Source: Dasyornis broadbenti
Taxonomy: Eukaryota > Chordata > Aves > Passeriformes > Dasyornithidae
Assembly: GCA_013397935.1 (NCBI GenBank)
Contig: VZRN01000753.1
Location: 1,222,446 to 1,286,445 of the forward strand
Length of the DNA stretch: 64,000 nt
Direction of reading: 5' to 3'
Shown here: one piece after another, positions 1 to 14,784 of the stretch
How positions within the stretch are numbered: position 1 is the stretch's first letter
Layout of the letters: each line of letters opens with the position of its first letter
Position numbers and translations under genes: made by a program
The notes under the pieces: generated by a model
Databases searched by the model: none
Told to the model about the DNA's origin: nothing
The model's input: only the letters and a program-made list of their open reading frames with translations

Positions 1-3000
1 AGCGTTTGCTGTTTCGTGCCATGGGATTCAAACTCTGTGTTTAATAACAATATACAAAATAGCATCTGGTAGGCATCACTAAAATAAGCTCTAGTAGAAA
101 ATACTGATAAACGTTTTCAGTTTAAAATGCTTTCTGACAAAAAGTGGCATAAATCTGTCTCCTGTCCATGATAATGATGATACAGTGGTGTGATGAGGCT
201 GAGAGACATCATCAAATGAAAGTGATGGGCAAGCCCAGAGCTGCAAAAGAGATGGATATCCTTCAAACATCTACATTTGTATAATTTCTCACAACAGGAG
301 AGCCACATGTGAGGCCTTGTGAAGTGGTCCAAGGATTAAAAATGTATTCCAGCTGGTTCTGACTGTTCTCAGCTGTGTGAGATGTGCTTCTTGTGGGCTG
401 GCCAGTGCAGCCGTGCTGCGTGGTGCTGGTGTCTCGGTGCTTGCAGAAGTGGCACTGGAAGGCTCTCTGTGTTTATGGAGGTGTGAGCCCAGCTGGAGAA
501 TGAGAAACAAATGGCTTGGACTTCCTCTGCACTAATTTTCATGATTGCCACCAAACACATTCCTACAACCCTGTGCTGCTCATGAGCTCCATGCTGGTTT
601 AAAGGAAAACCTTTCAGTGTCCCCAAGCTGGTCAGTCAGTCGTCACTGGGCACATTCAAAGCTAAAACTACTGCCTGAGCTAAAGGGCTGTTTCTCTAGC
701 TGACTCTGTATGTGGTGAGTTTTGCATGCTATAATATATTTAATCACTGCATTATGCACTGTTCCCTGTAGAAAAGGTCTTCTGCCCCCTGCCTTAAACC
801 CACAGCCAGGACTGTTTGTCCTGCCTCCCTCCCCTTGCAGCCACATGTCCTGGTGGGTCAGTGAGACCAAGCAGTGCTGGGGGAGCTCAGCAGGGCAGGC
901 GCTGCTGCTCACCAGCACTGCTGCTGGGTGGACTGGCAGGACGGAGAACACGGAGCACTTCTCCTGCCTTTTGTAGACAAGGTGAGAGGAGGATGTGGCT
1001 TTCTGGGCCAGACTCTGCCCCTGGTGTGAGCCAGTGCAGGGATGAGCAGGGACGCTCGTACTTCTTGGATGTTTCTGCTTTAGCCAAGCATGTGTTACAC
1101 CCTGCAGGAGGTGGGTAATACACCTGCAGTAACCCGGTGGTTGGTATGAATTCAGTGCCTGGTGTGTCCAGCCTTGGTTTATAGCTAAAGCCTGTGTTAG
1201 GTGATAACTTTCCATAATAATTTTGTAACTTTTGCTTACCTTTTTTTTTTGTTCTTCCTTATGTCTTTGCTTATGTTATTTTCTCTTTTTTTTGTGTTTT
1301 GAATTCCCTAAGGAGTGCTTAGGGCTGCCTGGACTTTTTAAGTAATAATAACTTTCACTTGAAGAACACGTAACAGCAGTGTTAACTTTCCTTTCAGCTA
1401 GTGCAAGGCTCCTTTCCCCTATGCTTTCCTGAAATTCTAAAAGGCAAGAGTGTCTTAGCCCAGGAGAAAAGCAGCAACAGTTTTTGTTATAGCTGCTTTG
1501 AATCTGCACTTTGGTAACAGTAGTGAATGAATTTCTTCTTGAAAATTTGCGCTTTTCCATGGAGCAGAAACACTGTTTTGAAACAGTGGGATAAGTGGGA
1601 TAAAGCAGTAACAGAAACTGTTACTGAAAACTATGAGTACAAACTCCGATTTTTCCTAAATGATTGTGTTACAAATGATTTATAACTATTTTCCAAAATA
1701 TTTTGTCCCAAGCTGTGTAGAGCATAGTCCTACATTCATGCTTGATGGTAGTAGTTTGAATTTAAATGTCTTTGCTCATTTGAACATAAACCTCAGGAGC
1801 TGTTTTACTGAACATTTGCATATTAGATTAAAAATGGTTTATCAGCAGGACTGACTTGAACCTTGGTGTACTCTTAAGCCAAACAATGGTTATTTGTTAA
1901 TACAGAGGTGCTTTCTTTTATCCCTGTGACACTGCCTGAACAGACCTGAATCCTGATACTCTATTACTGAAACTTTACTATTGTAACAAGAGCAAAGTCT
2001 GGTAATTGGGTAACACCAGGGTAACACCACGCTAATGACAGACCACTCATCTCTCTTCCTGGCCACACAGTCTCTTGCCAGCTGTTGCTATCTGACCCTC
2101 ATTGCAGGAAGGGATGCGGCCACCAGCTGGAAGCTGTTGGATGTTCCAATAGAGCCAAGGCAGGCAGTTGAATCACTGCATTGCTTTCCTCAATGCCCAT
2201 GGAGTCCCTGTACTCCACTGGCTGCGTATCTCGAAAGAGACCCTCACAGTGTGGCACCTGGTTCTGATGTCCACTTGTCCCATCCCCGTGCAAAAGGTGA
2301 AGTCTCTTGCAGACCAACAGGTTCTTAATTTTCTATGTGCTATTGTTGCTCAGCTCATGGAACTGCAGCACTTGTTAAAGGGTTAAATACCATGTACTTC
2401 ATTTTTCAGCAGGTTCTTTGATTAAAAGCCTGAGATACATCTTTGCTCTTCCTTTTATCTCTGAGTTTTTGTGCAGTCGCTTCCTTGTTCCAGCTCTCTG
2501 TGTGTGCTCGGACCATCTGGCACGGCTCGGCTGCCCGTTGGTATGTGCTGCTTTCAAGGGGAAAAATTATTAATCACAATCTGGATGGTGAGGGGGTTAG
2601 GGATGGGTTTTATTTCCACTGCAGAGCTGACAGTCCCACAGGTAGGCAGTCCTTCAGGGAAGGTTTCTCAGCAGCCCTTGGCAGCATTGCTGATGGGTGT
2701 GTGAGGAAAGGTGTCCAGAAATCCCGCAGGACCAGGTGCAAGGGAGGAGCTGGGAGCAGCGGTCCTTGGCGGCTCAGCTCCGCAGTGCCTCGCTGCCGTC
2801 CTGCTGCAGGAGCCTCCTGGCACTGAGGATCACCTTCTTTAGTCCTGCTGGGCTTCAGACAGTTGTCCTTGGAACAAAATTCATTTCTCTGGGCTCTGCT
2901 CCACTTTGCAGGGTTTGCTCACTACAGACTGTCAATTTTAAGAGACATGGGTTATTTTCTTTTCCTGGTAACACTAATATTTTAGCATTACTTCAACAGT

Positions 3001-6000
3001 CACAGCTTTGTAAACATTGGAGTGACTATTTACACAACATTTGAGGAAGGATTCTTTTACCAAAGAGTTGCACATAAGACATGCTCAGTCCAAAAGTAAC
3101 CTGAAAAGACAAGCCTAATGATGGTTTCTATGAACGGCCACCTGTGGGAGTTTTTTTAACTTGTAATCTCATCAGATACCTGTGCACTTTGTTACCATGT
3201 CTGTTTGCCTGTCAAGGAGATCTTTTTCCTGTGGTACATGTGGAGGCATATTGCAGTTGTTGAAGGTGTTTGCTGATTGTGAATGGTGAGAGACACAGAG
3301 AAATGTTTTGTGCCCGAAGCAGCTGCCTCCAAAACGCCCATTCCTGTGCTTCCTTCAAAAACCACCTCGCGCATTGAGCAGGGAAATTTTACCTTGCTGC
3401 TGTAGGGCTTTTTAAAAACTTTTAAATAAATATGAACCATTTTTTTTGTTTTCTCTGTCTGATCATTTTCTTTTCTTCTGTGAAGTATTTTAGGGATAAA
3501 CGGCTGGTGTGGTTTAAGTGATGTAGGTTTTTGAATGGGTCTTTGGATGTGGGAGCTCAGGAACATTTTGGAAACACCATTCTTCCACAGATCAGCAAAC
3601 CCAGGTCACTTCGTGGGAAAGCTTTTGCTGTGAGTGGTAGCAACAGTGACATGAAAAGCCGCCCTTGCCTGACTATTAAAATGCATGAAATTAGCAGGCA
3701 CAGAGAATTACATCTTATGAGCTGTGTTTTGTTGTTGCTGAGTGGGCAGCAATCCTGTTTGTCTAACAGAGCTTTGCTAGATCATAGTGTTCAGAGTTCA
3801 TTCATCATACTGGGTTTCTTTCTTTCTAGGGTTTTCCATTTTTAGAGAGACCCTGTTATATATAGTAATGAACACACTGCAGTCGTGCATGCCTTTTTCC
3901 CTGCGGAGCAGGGCAGAAGTTTGGATCTCATTTTACAGAGCTCTCATCTTCATTTTATTCACAGTGAAACTGGGGATGCCAAACCCTAGATATTTGGGGC
4001 TTGTGTCTATTTGTTATGTGGCTTTTAAAGCAGATTTTCTTTTTCAATGCAAAAATAAATGTGTTTCTTGAGGTTGGGAAATCAGATCTTTCTGGGACTT
4101 GAGCTTAAAATGATGCATTGTCTAAAGCCGTAGATTAAATCTCTGCTTGAGTCCTTGTTCACAGACTTGCTGGCTGTTCTTTCTGTCAGTTCAATGTAGC
4201 CTTTTCCCAGTCCCTCTTCAGAAAGTGTTGACTAAAGAGCAGACTGAAAATCATACATGTTAACTTTATATTCTGCTTGCAAGCTGAAGTATTTTTTTGC
4301 TTTGTTTTTCTTTAAGCAGAACCTCCGGAGACTTGTTAAACTATGAAGTGGTTACAAAAAAGTAGCCCAAAGGCTGTGTCTAAGGGTATTAAATGTCCTA
4401 GGAAGCCCAAAAATGCTACTCCAACTTCAATGGAGTAAAATATAACAAAAGGGGAAAATCTGATTTTGAGTCACTGTAAGATAACTTGAATATAATTACT
4501 ACATTTCCAGGTATTTTTCTAGGATATCCCAATTAAATGTGTGCAGAGAAATGGATGGTATTGACATTTCCATGGCAACCCATTGTAGCATTTCTGATCT
4601 TAACCTGCAGGTCATATATTACTGAAGCAGAATATTTTTGGAAGACTGGCAAAATCTATCAGTCTACTGCAAAATGTAGAGGCAACAGCATAGCAACAAA
4701 ATGCAGATGAGGAAATACAGGCTTTGGAATAAAATCTGGACTTGGAAGTTAAGTGGAGGTTTTGTTTAAGACTCCACTGGTGGTGAGTAACATCAAGTGC
4801 CAGCCCCAAGAGTTTAATTTCTACCATTGTGGCTGTGGGTCTGGTTTGTATTTGTGTCTGGATGCGGGATAGAGGTGGGATGATTGTGAGAATACTGTAA
4901 CAATTCTTATTACACTTTTATTCAAGGAGCTAACAGACTTTGGGGAGCCTGAGGTGGCCCTTTGTGCTTCTGTTCCACTGGTTGTTGGTGATGGCGGTGG
5001 GATATGCGTAGGAAGGGCACATGGCCTGAATTAGTTAAGCCTTAGATCTCTGTGGAGGTGTCCAAATGATGGATTCTTGGTCCATAATGGTGGATTGCCT
5101 ACTGTTCCACATGGGAGCCTCTTACCAAGTGTCCTGAAGAGAATTAGATGTTCTTTTATGCTGCTGAAACCCTGGAGGAAAGCGCCAGCAAAGGGCAGAG
5201 CATTCCTTGCAAGGAAACCGCTGCATCTCATCTCTGGAGATTTGCAACAGATCAGATTGAGAGCACTGGTGGGATTTACAGACCTGGTGGGTCTCAGGTC
5301 AGGCAACGGGAAAACCTGATTGTCTCTGAAGTGATGGCGGAGGCGTTTCCAAGAATCCTTGGAAGATAGAATCCCCTTAGCTGAGGCCTCATTTCTTCCT
5401 TAAGGTTATTACAGTTTCTTTGAGTTTTTTAAAGGAGAACTTGGAGTCTTTGCAATGTGAGACGGAACTTTGGTGCTCCCACCAAATAAATTACAGTGTC
5501 TCTTTCAAAATCCCCATAGGCAAGGCATGCTATGTGATAGCTAATTCTCACAGACCTTATATGAATGCATTTTCTGGGAACTGCCTTTGTAATAATAAAT
5601 TACTGGTTTGCAAGTGGATAGGGTTCAGCCAAGCCTTGCACTTGATCCTGTTCACACTGATTTTAATGGAAAAATTCCCAGCGAGTTTAATGGGGGCAGA
5701 CCTGTTGCAAGGCTGTGGGAAATGGGAAGTCTGAATTTGCCTGAATTGCAAAGTGTCTTTGCTTCTGTTTAGATTAGTTTTGTACCATCTGGTTTCATGA
5801 TGTACTTTGAGATTTTGTAACTCGAAGTTCTGTTAAGAATTGAGCAATGAGAACATGACCTGTGTATTGCTGATGATGGAGTGTATCTACAGACACGATG
5901 GAATGGACCCAGGTATTCCTGATGAAGCTACACTACACAGGTGCTTGCTTTCCAACATTCCTCTTATGCCTGTTGAGAGACAGCAGCATCTTTCATTGTT

Positions 6001-6929
6001 CATGAAAAATTATTGGAGGCCCTTTTAAAATACATTTATTTTTCCCTGGTTTCCCACTGTAGTGCTTGCATGGATTGTGTGCTTTGTGCCACTTTCCAGT
6101 TGCAGCAGATGTGCTTTCACCACTTAGGACACAGACAAAGACTTGTGACAATGTCATAAACATTCATTTTATTTGCTCAGAATTCAGGCAGAGTCTTTTC
6201 CTGCCTTCAGCAACTCGGCCACCAGGAGATGGGTTTTTTTCTCCCCACTCATGCTTTGTTGATACCCTCCCTTATGTCGAGAAATACATCTTTAGTTTCA
6301 ACCAGTTCAGCCAATTTGTCATTAATGAACCAGATAAGAAGCTTCCAGATCGTAAGTGACCAAGTTATTTATCACGGGGTTTCAGTGCTGCTCCTTTTTG
6401 TTTTAATGAGCACTGTCTTTCCTCTCTCACCTGGTCAGGCGAGCCTTGCTCCAGTGTTTGTTAGATGCATTCAGAGGTGGAACCTAATTTTGACAAATGC
6501 CAGTAACAATTGCACCTCCATTCCTCCTTGTGCTTTCCGATTCATTAATTTTCTGAATTTTCTTTGTACAGCTCTCTCTTTGGATATGCACTTCACTGTG
6601 TTTAATCTCATTATCCCATACTTTGTTTTTAATCCAATTTGCAGGAGATACATAGTGCCTTCTTTTCCCATAGCACTTTCCAAAAATCACTGCTATGTGT
6701 GCTTGTAGAAGTATCCTTTCATCCCTCTGCTCCAATTTTCTGAAAACTTCTCAAGTGATTTAAATAATTGATTGAATTCACATTGGGCCGTGCTTCTGTA
6801 TGTTTTTACAGTTCACCAAAATTATTTCAGCTCTACAGTGTAGCTGCAAGAAGTCTAAAATTTTGACTCATCAACTCTGTTGTTACTGGTTGTCCTTCCA
6901 GTTCTTTTCTTTTTGTCTCGTCCAACACG

Positions 6930-6963
6930 TTTTTTTTTTTTTTGGTTTTTTTTTTTTTTTTTT
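6930..6963. repeat. Poly(T) tract
   Basis: Two long T runs are separated by GG, giving a tract of about 34 bases. It could be the poly(A) tail of a minus-strand retroposed sequence or a simple homopolymer. No element body was recognised next to it. Confidence 0.8.
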
Positions 6964-8264
6964 AAATACAACAATTGGGCTAATTTAGGTCTCCAGGTGA
7001 CATCTTGGTGATTCCCATGTTTCCCAGATATTCTAGTATCTTTCAGGCTTTTCATCCATGCTTTGCAAGGAACTCATCATGCCCCCTCAGTATTTTGACC
7101 ACTTTATGCCGAGATGTCATGTTGCATGAGGCCTTTCACTGCGCTCATTTTACTTCCTCCCAAGTTATAGTGAAATGGTTGGAAGAATTTGATATTGTGT
7201 TAGCATTTAGAAGAACTTCTCATGCATGGGCAAATTTGGCTTGAAACACAAAACCTTACTCCCAAAATATCCATTAAATCCAAGCAAAGCACCTCTTAAT
7301 TCCGATATAGCTAAAAAGGATTGAAACACACTTTCCTGGGCACTAGCATCAAAAATGTCCTGCAGTATTGGTCTCTCCAGATGCTTTCAGAAGTCTTTGT
7401 CGCATGCAAATGCCTTTCTCACTTCCTTCATAATAAAGGTAAATAGTTCAAGTTTTTAAAAACAAGATTCAAATTCTTTAGATACCCAGGAGAAATCACT
7501 GTCTTTAGTCTTTACAGAAAGGATCTCAATAAGATAATTTTATTGGTTTCAGGATCTGAGGAGTGAATCAATAAGGCACCTTCAGACTTTGAAGCTCCTG
7601 GTCTGACCTCTGTATTCCCATTAGCTACTCTCCTCTTGTTTCTCCCTCTCACAGTCACCTTAATGACAGTGTAAGCCTTTGGACTTTGTTTCATTTCATG
7701 TTTTGCTCTTAAAAAAAAAAACAACAAAAACCACCAAGTGCTTAACAGAATGTTTCAGAAACCCTGCCAAGAGCTCGGGGTGAATTTCCTTCCCTTGGAA
7801 GTGCTGACCTTGGGTTGGAAGAGGAGGCTGCTGTGGAAATCCAGCTGGGATCTTCTGTCCCTTTGCAGAGGGGTCTAAAGATGCACCACAGCTGCAGGTG
7901 CTTCCTTTGCTCCAGGCTTTAGCCCTTTGCAAGGAGAAAATTCCTGTGCTGAGAGTGTGGCCATGTGGTGTCCTGTTCGTGCCAGCCAAGCTGGCTCCCA
8001 GTGGGCTGGGTGAGGACAGCAGCACAACTCCCCTGAACCCTGGGAAGAGCAGCTCTGGTGCCTGCCCTGTGCAATGTCTCCCTGCCAGCACGGTGGGCAG
8101 GCAGGGTGGAACAGCACGGAGAGGAGTGAGGAAGCAAGGCAGGAGTGCCATTTAGTGTCTGGTTGTAGAGAGAACTGTATGCTTGCAATATGTTTTGCCT
8201 TCTGCCGGCAGTCCTGGTGTGAAAAGCAGCATAGCTTAATTAGGCAGTGTCAAGATACTCGAAT

Positions 8265-8288
8265 CTTCCAATCTGCCTTCCAATCTGA
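8265..8288. repeat. 12-bp tandem duplication
   Basis: The unit CTTCCAATCTGC is followed directly by CTTCCAATCTGA, with 11 of 12 bases identical. It is probably a small replication-slippage duplication with no evident function. Confidence 0.85.
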
Positions 8289-10498
8289 AGTGTTCTTTGC
8301 TGATTTAGCTGTATCTTGCAAGAAGTCTCTATACTTATGGCTAAATTACCGAGTTGCATGAAAAATTTCAGTGTCACCTGATTTTTGATGGATTTTTTAA
8401 TAGGACTTGGACAAATCTGTCAAGCTCTGCGGATCATCATTCTGTCAGGATTTTCTAAACAGGGATCTGTGTGTGCTTTGACCAGAGTGAAACTGCAGTA
8501 TCCAAGTTGTGTGGGATTTAATATGCGAGAGTGGGACTCTTGTCCTGCAGCACTGGTCCACCTGCATGCTGCAATCCCAGTACACACCAGTTACATCCTG
8601 CTTGCTGCATGTGCTCAGGAGATTTCAGAGCATGCTCTTGACATGTGAGACAGTGTTGAAGGGTGTCCCAAATTTACTGGGTACATGTGTGGCTCACCCG
8701 CTCCAGTACCTTGCAGCTACACCAGATTTACTGGGCTTCTGGAGCTGATTGCCTCATGGCCAGTGCTTTTCCTTGGAGGAGCGGTTCAAAACACCAGTAG
8801 CTCGGTCAGACATCTGGACATCTTGAGATGTGAGGCTAAAAGCCAGTGTTCGCTAATTCCACCCGGGTGAAATTTATGAGAAGACAAAGAGCAGAAGTAG
8901 GAGAAAACCTGGATGAACAAACGAATGTCGAAACCTTGGTCTCAAGGATGTAGTGTTCGCAAGGGCTTTGTTGGGATTGCGTTTGATAAGAATCAAGTTT
9001 CAGTGGTGTTTGGATTGTGTTGTTGAATGAGATGTAGCTTTCCTTGCTAAATTTAGAATGAAGAAGACAAAAGGAACTTATTATTGGTTAAAGAATATTT
9101 TTTTCTTACTAGAACCATCTTCCCCTGAAATATGAAAGATCCTTTCCAAATGCAAAAGTTATGCAAACATGTCTGAATATAGAAGTGAAACTGGAAAGCA
9201 GTGGGTTTCTTCTGCCAGTTTTGCAGGAGGCCACCCACAAAGGTATATCTTATTTTTTACTCTTTCTGGTTTTGTTTTTTTCCCTTCTGGAAAAATACAG
9301 AAAATTTTGGCCAAAATCGGAGCCTATTTTCATTTTATAGCCTCTCTTATCAAAGCAGAATTGAAATGTAGCTTGAATTTTCCAAGTAACATATGATTAG
9401 CTGAAGGAAAAAAAATTAAAAAATAAAGTTGAAGATTTGGTGCAAATGGTTTAGCACCGAGGCTCTAAGTTCTTGATTAGACAGATTCATAGATAACAGC
9501 TTTTGTCCACATGAGATGGAGAAGCGTTTAGTCAGACCATTTGATGTAATCTGTTTGCTTTGCTGTTAGTTGGTGTTTACTGTATTTTTGTCCTAGCTTT
9601 GAGTGTTTGATAACCGTTTGCTATATTAAAATCAAAGTCCTATTTTGACTTGATATTTCCAGTCTGTTTCCTGACTGCGGTATTCTCAGACTTTACTTGT
9701 CTTTAAGAGGCTGTAACTTTCTATTCTGCATGTCCACTCCCTCTGACCAAATGGGCAGGAAATGTACTTAATTTCCATGCAACCCACAGAAATACAGGAT
9801 TCCCTGTGGAGGGACACTGCGGTGCTTACACCCCATCCCACTCTCCTCACATCTGTCTCTCCCCGCGCCGCTCTGCCTTCCATTGATGGATGAATTCTCA
9901 GCGTGAGCAAAACCGTAGAAATGCAGTTAGAATGGGAGTTGTTTATTGTTCTTTTAGATTCAGAAGCCAAATATTCCCAATCTCTGCAGTCACTTGTGTA
10001 GCAGCGTCAGTATCCTCTGTCTGCTACGGAAATGATCTCCTTGGTCCTTTGGTGCGCCCTGAGCCCCTGCCCCACCACTCCCTCCTGTGCCTTGTTCAAA
10101 CTCATTTAGCAGAATTCCAGAGGAAGAAATTCAACAATTTGCACTTGGAGCCTACATTGTAGTCTAAAATGATCTCACTGCTTAAAAATGTTTTCTTGGG
10201 TCTATGTTTAATAATTTTTCACAATCTATCCTTTGTAGCTCACCCTCCCCCACTTTCTTCTCAAAAAAATTTCCTTTCCTTTCATGTGCCAGTGTTTTGT
10301 AGACATATAAGCTGTTATCAGGTTGTCTCAGCCATCTTTCAATCAAGATGTACTTTTTAGTTCCTGTAGATCATTATTTTTTTTCTTCATCTTTATGTAA
10401 ATACAGAAATCGTACTAATGTAACCTCCTGTAGTTAAAATGATGCAACCTCGCTGGTGTCGTTGTGTAACTTAGTTCTGTGGGAAGACAAACTCTGCT

Positions 10499-10568
10499 TG
10501 GGATAAAGCACCTTTATCCCAGTACCCACACTGGCGCTTGTACTGATAATTATCACCCAGCAGATAAG
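10499..10568. promoter_or_regulatory. Candidate GATA-motif cluster with two symmetric elements
   Basis: A perfect 10-bp inverted repeat (TGGGATAAAG, spacer CAC, CTTTATCCCA) covers 10499-10521. A perfect 12-bp palindrome, TGATAATTATCA, lies at 10544-10555, and AGATAAG follows at 10562-10568. This gives three WGATAR matches (two inside the palindrome) and two further GGATAA cores within 70 bases. A CACCC box overlaps the palindrome edge at 10554-10558. GATA plus CACCC boxes is a known arrangement in some GATA-factor enhancers. Regulatory activity here is inference only. Confidence 0.35.
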
Positions 10569-13500
10569 TGATACAGGACAATAAACCAGAAGGATGCCTT
10601 TAAGTGAACAAAGATTTCCACACCCTCAAAACAAGAAAAATATAGCAATGGGTAGGCAGCTTGGCAGCAGAGTCCTCAGCTGAGTAAATGTGTGTCCTTG
10701 AGCAGAGTTCATGTTCTGCTGTGGTTTGGTGGTGTTGGATGGAGGAATGACTCTTATTCATACGTTTGTATTCCCAAATAAGTCTCAGTGATTAAAACAT
10801 CCTGACTGAGCAGAGCTGTTTTTTATGGATTCAAAACTGGGACAAAGTAATGTTCAAATGTGGAGGCCGCTGTTAATCCTGCAGTGCTGTTTTGACACTG
10901 GGTGTAGTTATTTTTCTGTAAGGGATGCTTTTCCAGAAGTGTTACGGCTGTGTGGTGTTGTAATAGCATCACATCCTGACTTTGAATTAAAAAAGGTTTC
11001 AGAGTTAATCAAATGTAATGATGACCAAAACCCCTAATAATGTGAGTGTTGGATTCCTAGGTCTGTGTCATATGGAGGCTTTTTAAGAGCTGGAGTCATT
11101 ACCTTCTCTCAATTACACTCGTGATGGTGCAGAACGCTTCAAAGACATTGAGTTTATTGAGATTGCACTAAATATCTACCAGCACATCTGAGAGTTTACT
11201 CCAGTCCTGCCTTTTTGTCTTCCATATCCTAGATCGTCTCAAAAAACGGGGAGATTATGGTTCTCTGCAAACAGAGAAGTAGCTCATTGAACGTCTGTGC
11301 TGTGGTGTATTCTAACTAAAACACAGGAACTGGTGCCAGAAAATTCCTAGCTAATATAGCCAGCCTATTTCTTTAAATGGTCTTTTGCTCATCAGTTCAC
11401 TGCAGTCTTTGCTAGTTAAATCAGAAATGTCAATAAGCTCTGAAGGATAGGTATTATCTAAAAATGTTTTATCCAAAATAATAAATCTTTTCTTGTTTCT
11501 AGAAATGACAGAGTAAAAATCTGTGTTCAATGCTAATGATGTATTAAGTTTTAGGTGTTTAGATACGAGAATCTTCTGGGTATCTGTGATTACCCTGTAA
11601 GTGGTTCTATTGAAGTGACACTGAGAACCAGACATCTCTTCGGAGAGTGTTTATGGCCTCAATCCGATTCATCTGAAGGTACTTTCCAGTTTGAATATGT
11701 TTTGTTATTATCAATTATAAAAAGATGCATCTGCAGTGGTTCTGCTAGTGCTACATCTGCATTGCCTCTTTAAACATTCACACCAAGAAGTTTTCACCCA
11801 AGGGCAGGGCAGGCTGGCCAGGACGGGCCCAGTGGCACTGACTTGGGCAGCTGCCATCCATGTAATCCTGGAGAAATCTACCTAAATCCTCCAAATCAGA
11901 GTTTCATGCTCCCTGTATGAGGCTGGGTGTGAAATTTTAATTTGCACTTGTCAGTCTGAAGTAAGGGGAAAAGGGAAAGCAAAAAATAAAAGGCATATGA
12001 TAAATTTCACACTTTCCCCCGAACAAAGCAGCGCAGTTCTTTCCTCCGGGCGCCTCAATGAATCTCCGTGTGGGCAGCTGGAGCTGGCGGTTTATCTGGA
12101 GAGGTGGCAGAGTTGTAAGCAGAGTGGGCAGCATCAGCTATCGCTGAGTTTACACAGTGCTTCCTATTATTGAACTCTGATTTAATTTTGCTAGAAATTT
12201 GCCAAACCTTGCTGGTTTGGGCTGAAGGTTTTTGTGCCAGGTGTCCGCCAGGGCTGAGTTACACTGGAGACTTGGGCCAGACTGGCTTTTGGCAGTGCTC
12301 TTCAGGCCATACTTGATGAACAGAGTGAAAAAGGCTCTCCAGGGAGAAGCTACTTAGGGTGTTGTTTTCTGTTTGCTCTCCAGGGTTTCCCTTCATCCCT
12401 GCCCTGATGACTGAACTTTCTCCAGGGTTTTTCTCTGATGCTCTAGCTGGATGTTTCACAGCCACTAATGCATCTGTTTTTATAGCCCTCCACAAGAAGA
12501 GAGTGTTTTTTCCACATCTTACAGAAGAGAGAACCAAGTAACCAGTGATTGGAACTTGAACTTCCCTTGTATTCTGAGTGGCCCATTTGAGGCACCTTTT
12601 TATAAGTGCTTTAAACAGTCAGAACACACTGAGCAACTGTAATGCCCAGCTGCAGATTGAAGAACTTGAGGCTTTTGAAAATCCAAGGCTGGTGTTTCAA
12701 GCCAGATGGCTACAGCACCTACTTAGTGGTACCTGCAAAGGAAAATCTTCGTGGTGCGTGTGATAGAGCGGAGTTTGCTTCTCCAGCACATCACTTTGCA
12801 TCGCTTCAGTAGATACTTTTCAACACACTTCTCACCTCTTGCAACGTGATAAAAGGTATTCCAACGGAAAATTATTCACTGCCCTCTCTTGAATCATGTC
12901 TATGCATGATTATTGCTTGCATGGTCAAGGGTTCAGTGGAAAAAAAGAGTATGTGAAGATCTCCTACGAATCTGCATCATAATACATAAAGCTTGGAGTC
13001 CAGGGTAAGGTCACACAAGCATTATTATGGAATTTTCAGTAAGCAACCTTTGTAACTGAGAAAACCTTTGACACTGATGCTTTAGAAATGCTATTTAAAC
13101 ATGGGATTTCTACATTATTGTATTAGAGAGCTGAAAGGATAATCTGTAATTTTTATTTCCTATTGCTATGATTCAAAGCATCTTCTGATGCATTGCTGGT
13201 CACTGATTGATTCCTGAAGTAATTCCAGTGGGAGTTAATCCACAGCTCAGCAAAATCATTGGTCTTTTCTAGACCAGACCGCTGAAGAAGGCCTAAATAA
13301 TCTATATCTATGCTACAGAAAAGTGGTATTGTAAATGTCGTATTATAAATGTCTGGGCTTCTTTGACTGAGTTTCCTCATTCCAAAAAATGTTGCTCTTC
13401 AAAATGCAATATCAAAGGATGTGCATTAAAATATTTAGTCACAGAGTTTTTCCTTTGCCCTGATAATTTTCTACAAACTTGAGTGACAATCACTGCTTTC

Positions 13501-14756
13501 CTCTGGAAAAGGACTCAGAGCATTTTGTTGGTGTCTTTTTCTGAATCACTGTCAGGAGATGCCTTTTTATCTTTGTTGACTGTTTAGAGAATCTAAGGTG
13601 AGCAGATTCCTGAAGAGCCAGCTGCATCAAATGCTCCAGCTGGGCACGATGACTCAGTCCATGGACAGTGACCTAGTTTGAGCTGTCTGCAGGGGAAGGT
13701 GTGTGAAAGATTCAGGGAGTGTTGTAAGGATAACAACATCCATGGTCCTGGGTGTGTCAGGGAAATTCCACATCTGTGCAGTTTTTACAGGACAGGCATC
13801 TTGCATGGCAGATTCCAGGATGGAAAGGAGCTCATGAAAAGCTAAGCTTTCCTAAACTCTATACAACTGACTCGACCTTCCTACTGGATGTACTGAGCGG
13901 ATGGTTCTTAAGGATGTGCAACAAACACACAAACATGGAAATATAGAAAAGGTTTCTCGCTGGGGTGGATGCATGAAGTTCGGGCAGGATTTCAGCTCAA
14001 AGGCTTATTTCGTGGAACTACTGAGCAAAGGCTGCTGGTGGAGTATTACTGAAAAGACAGAGAAGCCAAGCAGAAATGATTACTCTCCTGAAAGGGATAA
14101 GGGCAAACCACCCCATCTCATTTGTTGAGTTAAAAAGTTTCAGCTTCTTTCTAAATCCATAGAGCTAATACTGAGGAATTCTTAGAGCTTATATGGCCAA
14201 GAAGGTACCTTTCCAAATGCTTCTTGTATTTACCTGTAAATATGCCAGTGGCAGGAGGATGTTTGGCAGGATGGGAGGGCAGTACAGCTATGCTTCTGTG
14301 GAAATGGGAAAACAAAATTTAATAATTAAACATGGTTTTGTTCATTGCTAGAAATGCTATTTTATTTAAAAATCTTTTCTATAGTCCATCATACAAATTT
14401 ACCAACCTGCTTTCATGGTCATTTTTCCTGAAGTTCTTTCAGTTAAAAATTTTTTTCTTCAAGTAAAGTAACATATGTCTAAGAAATGAAAAGACAGTTA
14501 AATTGCCTCTATATTCCACAGTTTAATTAGTGAAAATAGTGTATGTTGTATGCAGAGCAAAGAGATATGTTGGTTTTTGTGACTATTAGTGGGATGCAAG
14601 ATTTGACAGCTTGAATGTCGGTTACAGAGAGTCAGTTCATTAGTGATACTAAGAAAGCAATTACAGTTTCTGGGAGGCAGGTACAGTCTCCAGTGACAGA
14701 TTTCTAGGTTGTTGGCATTTGTTGTTCTGGATGGGTGAAAGACTCTTTCCTGTTTG

Positions 14757-14784
14757 TCTGTCTGTCTATCTATCTATCCATCTA
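14757..14784. repeat. Short TCTG/TCTA tetranucleotide microsatellite
   Basis: Two TCTG units are followed by three TCTA units, one TCCA and a final TCTA. The tract is short and interrupted, so it may be only weakly polymorphic. Confidence 0.85.

Noticed and set aside
643..1215. 190-codon open frame on the minus strand
   Set aside because: It overlaps open frames on the other strand in a GC-richer patch, has no recognisable domain, and lacks convincing splice or promoter context. It is best explained by base composition.
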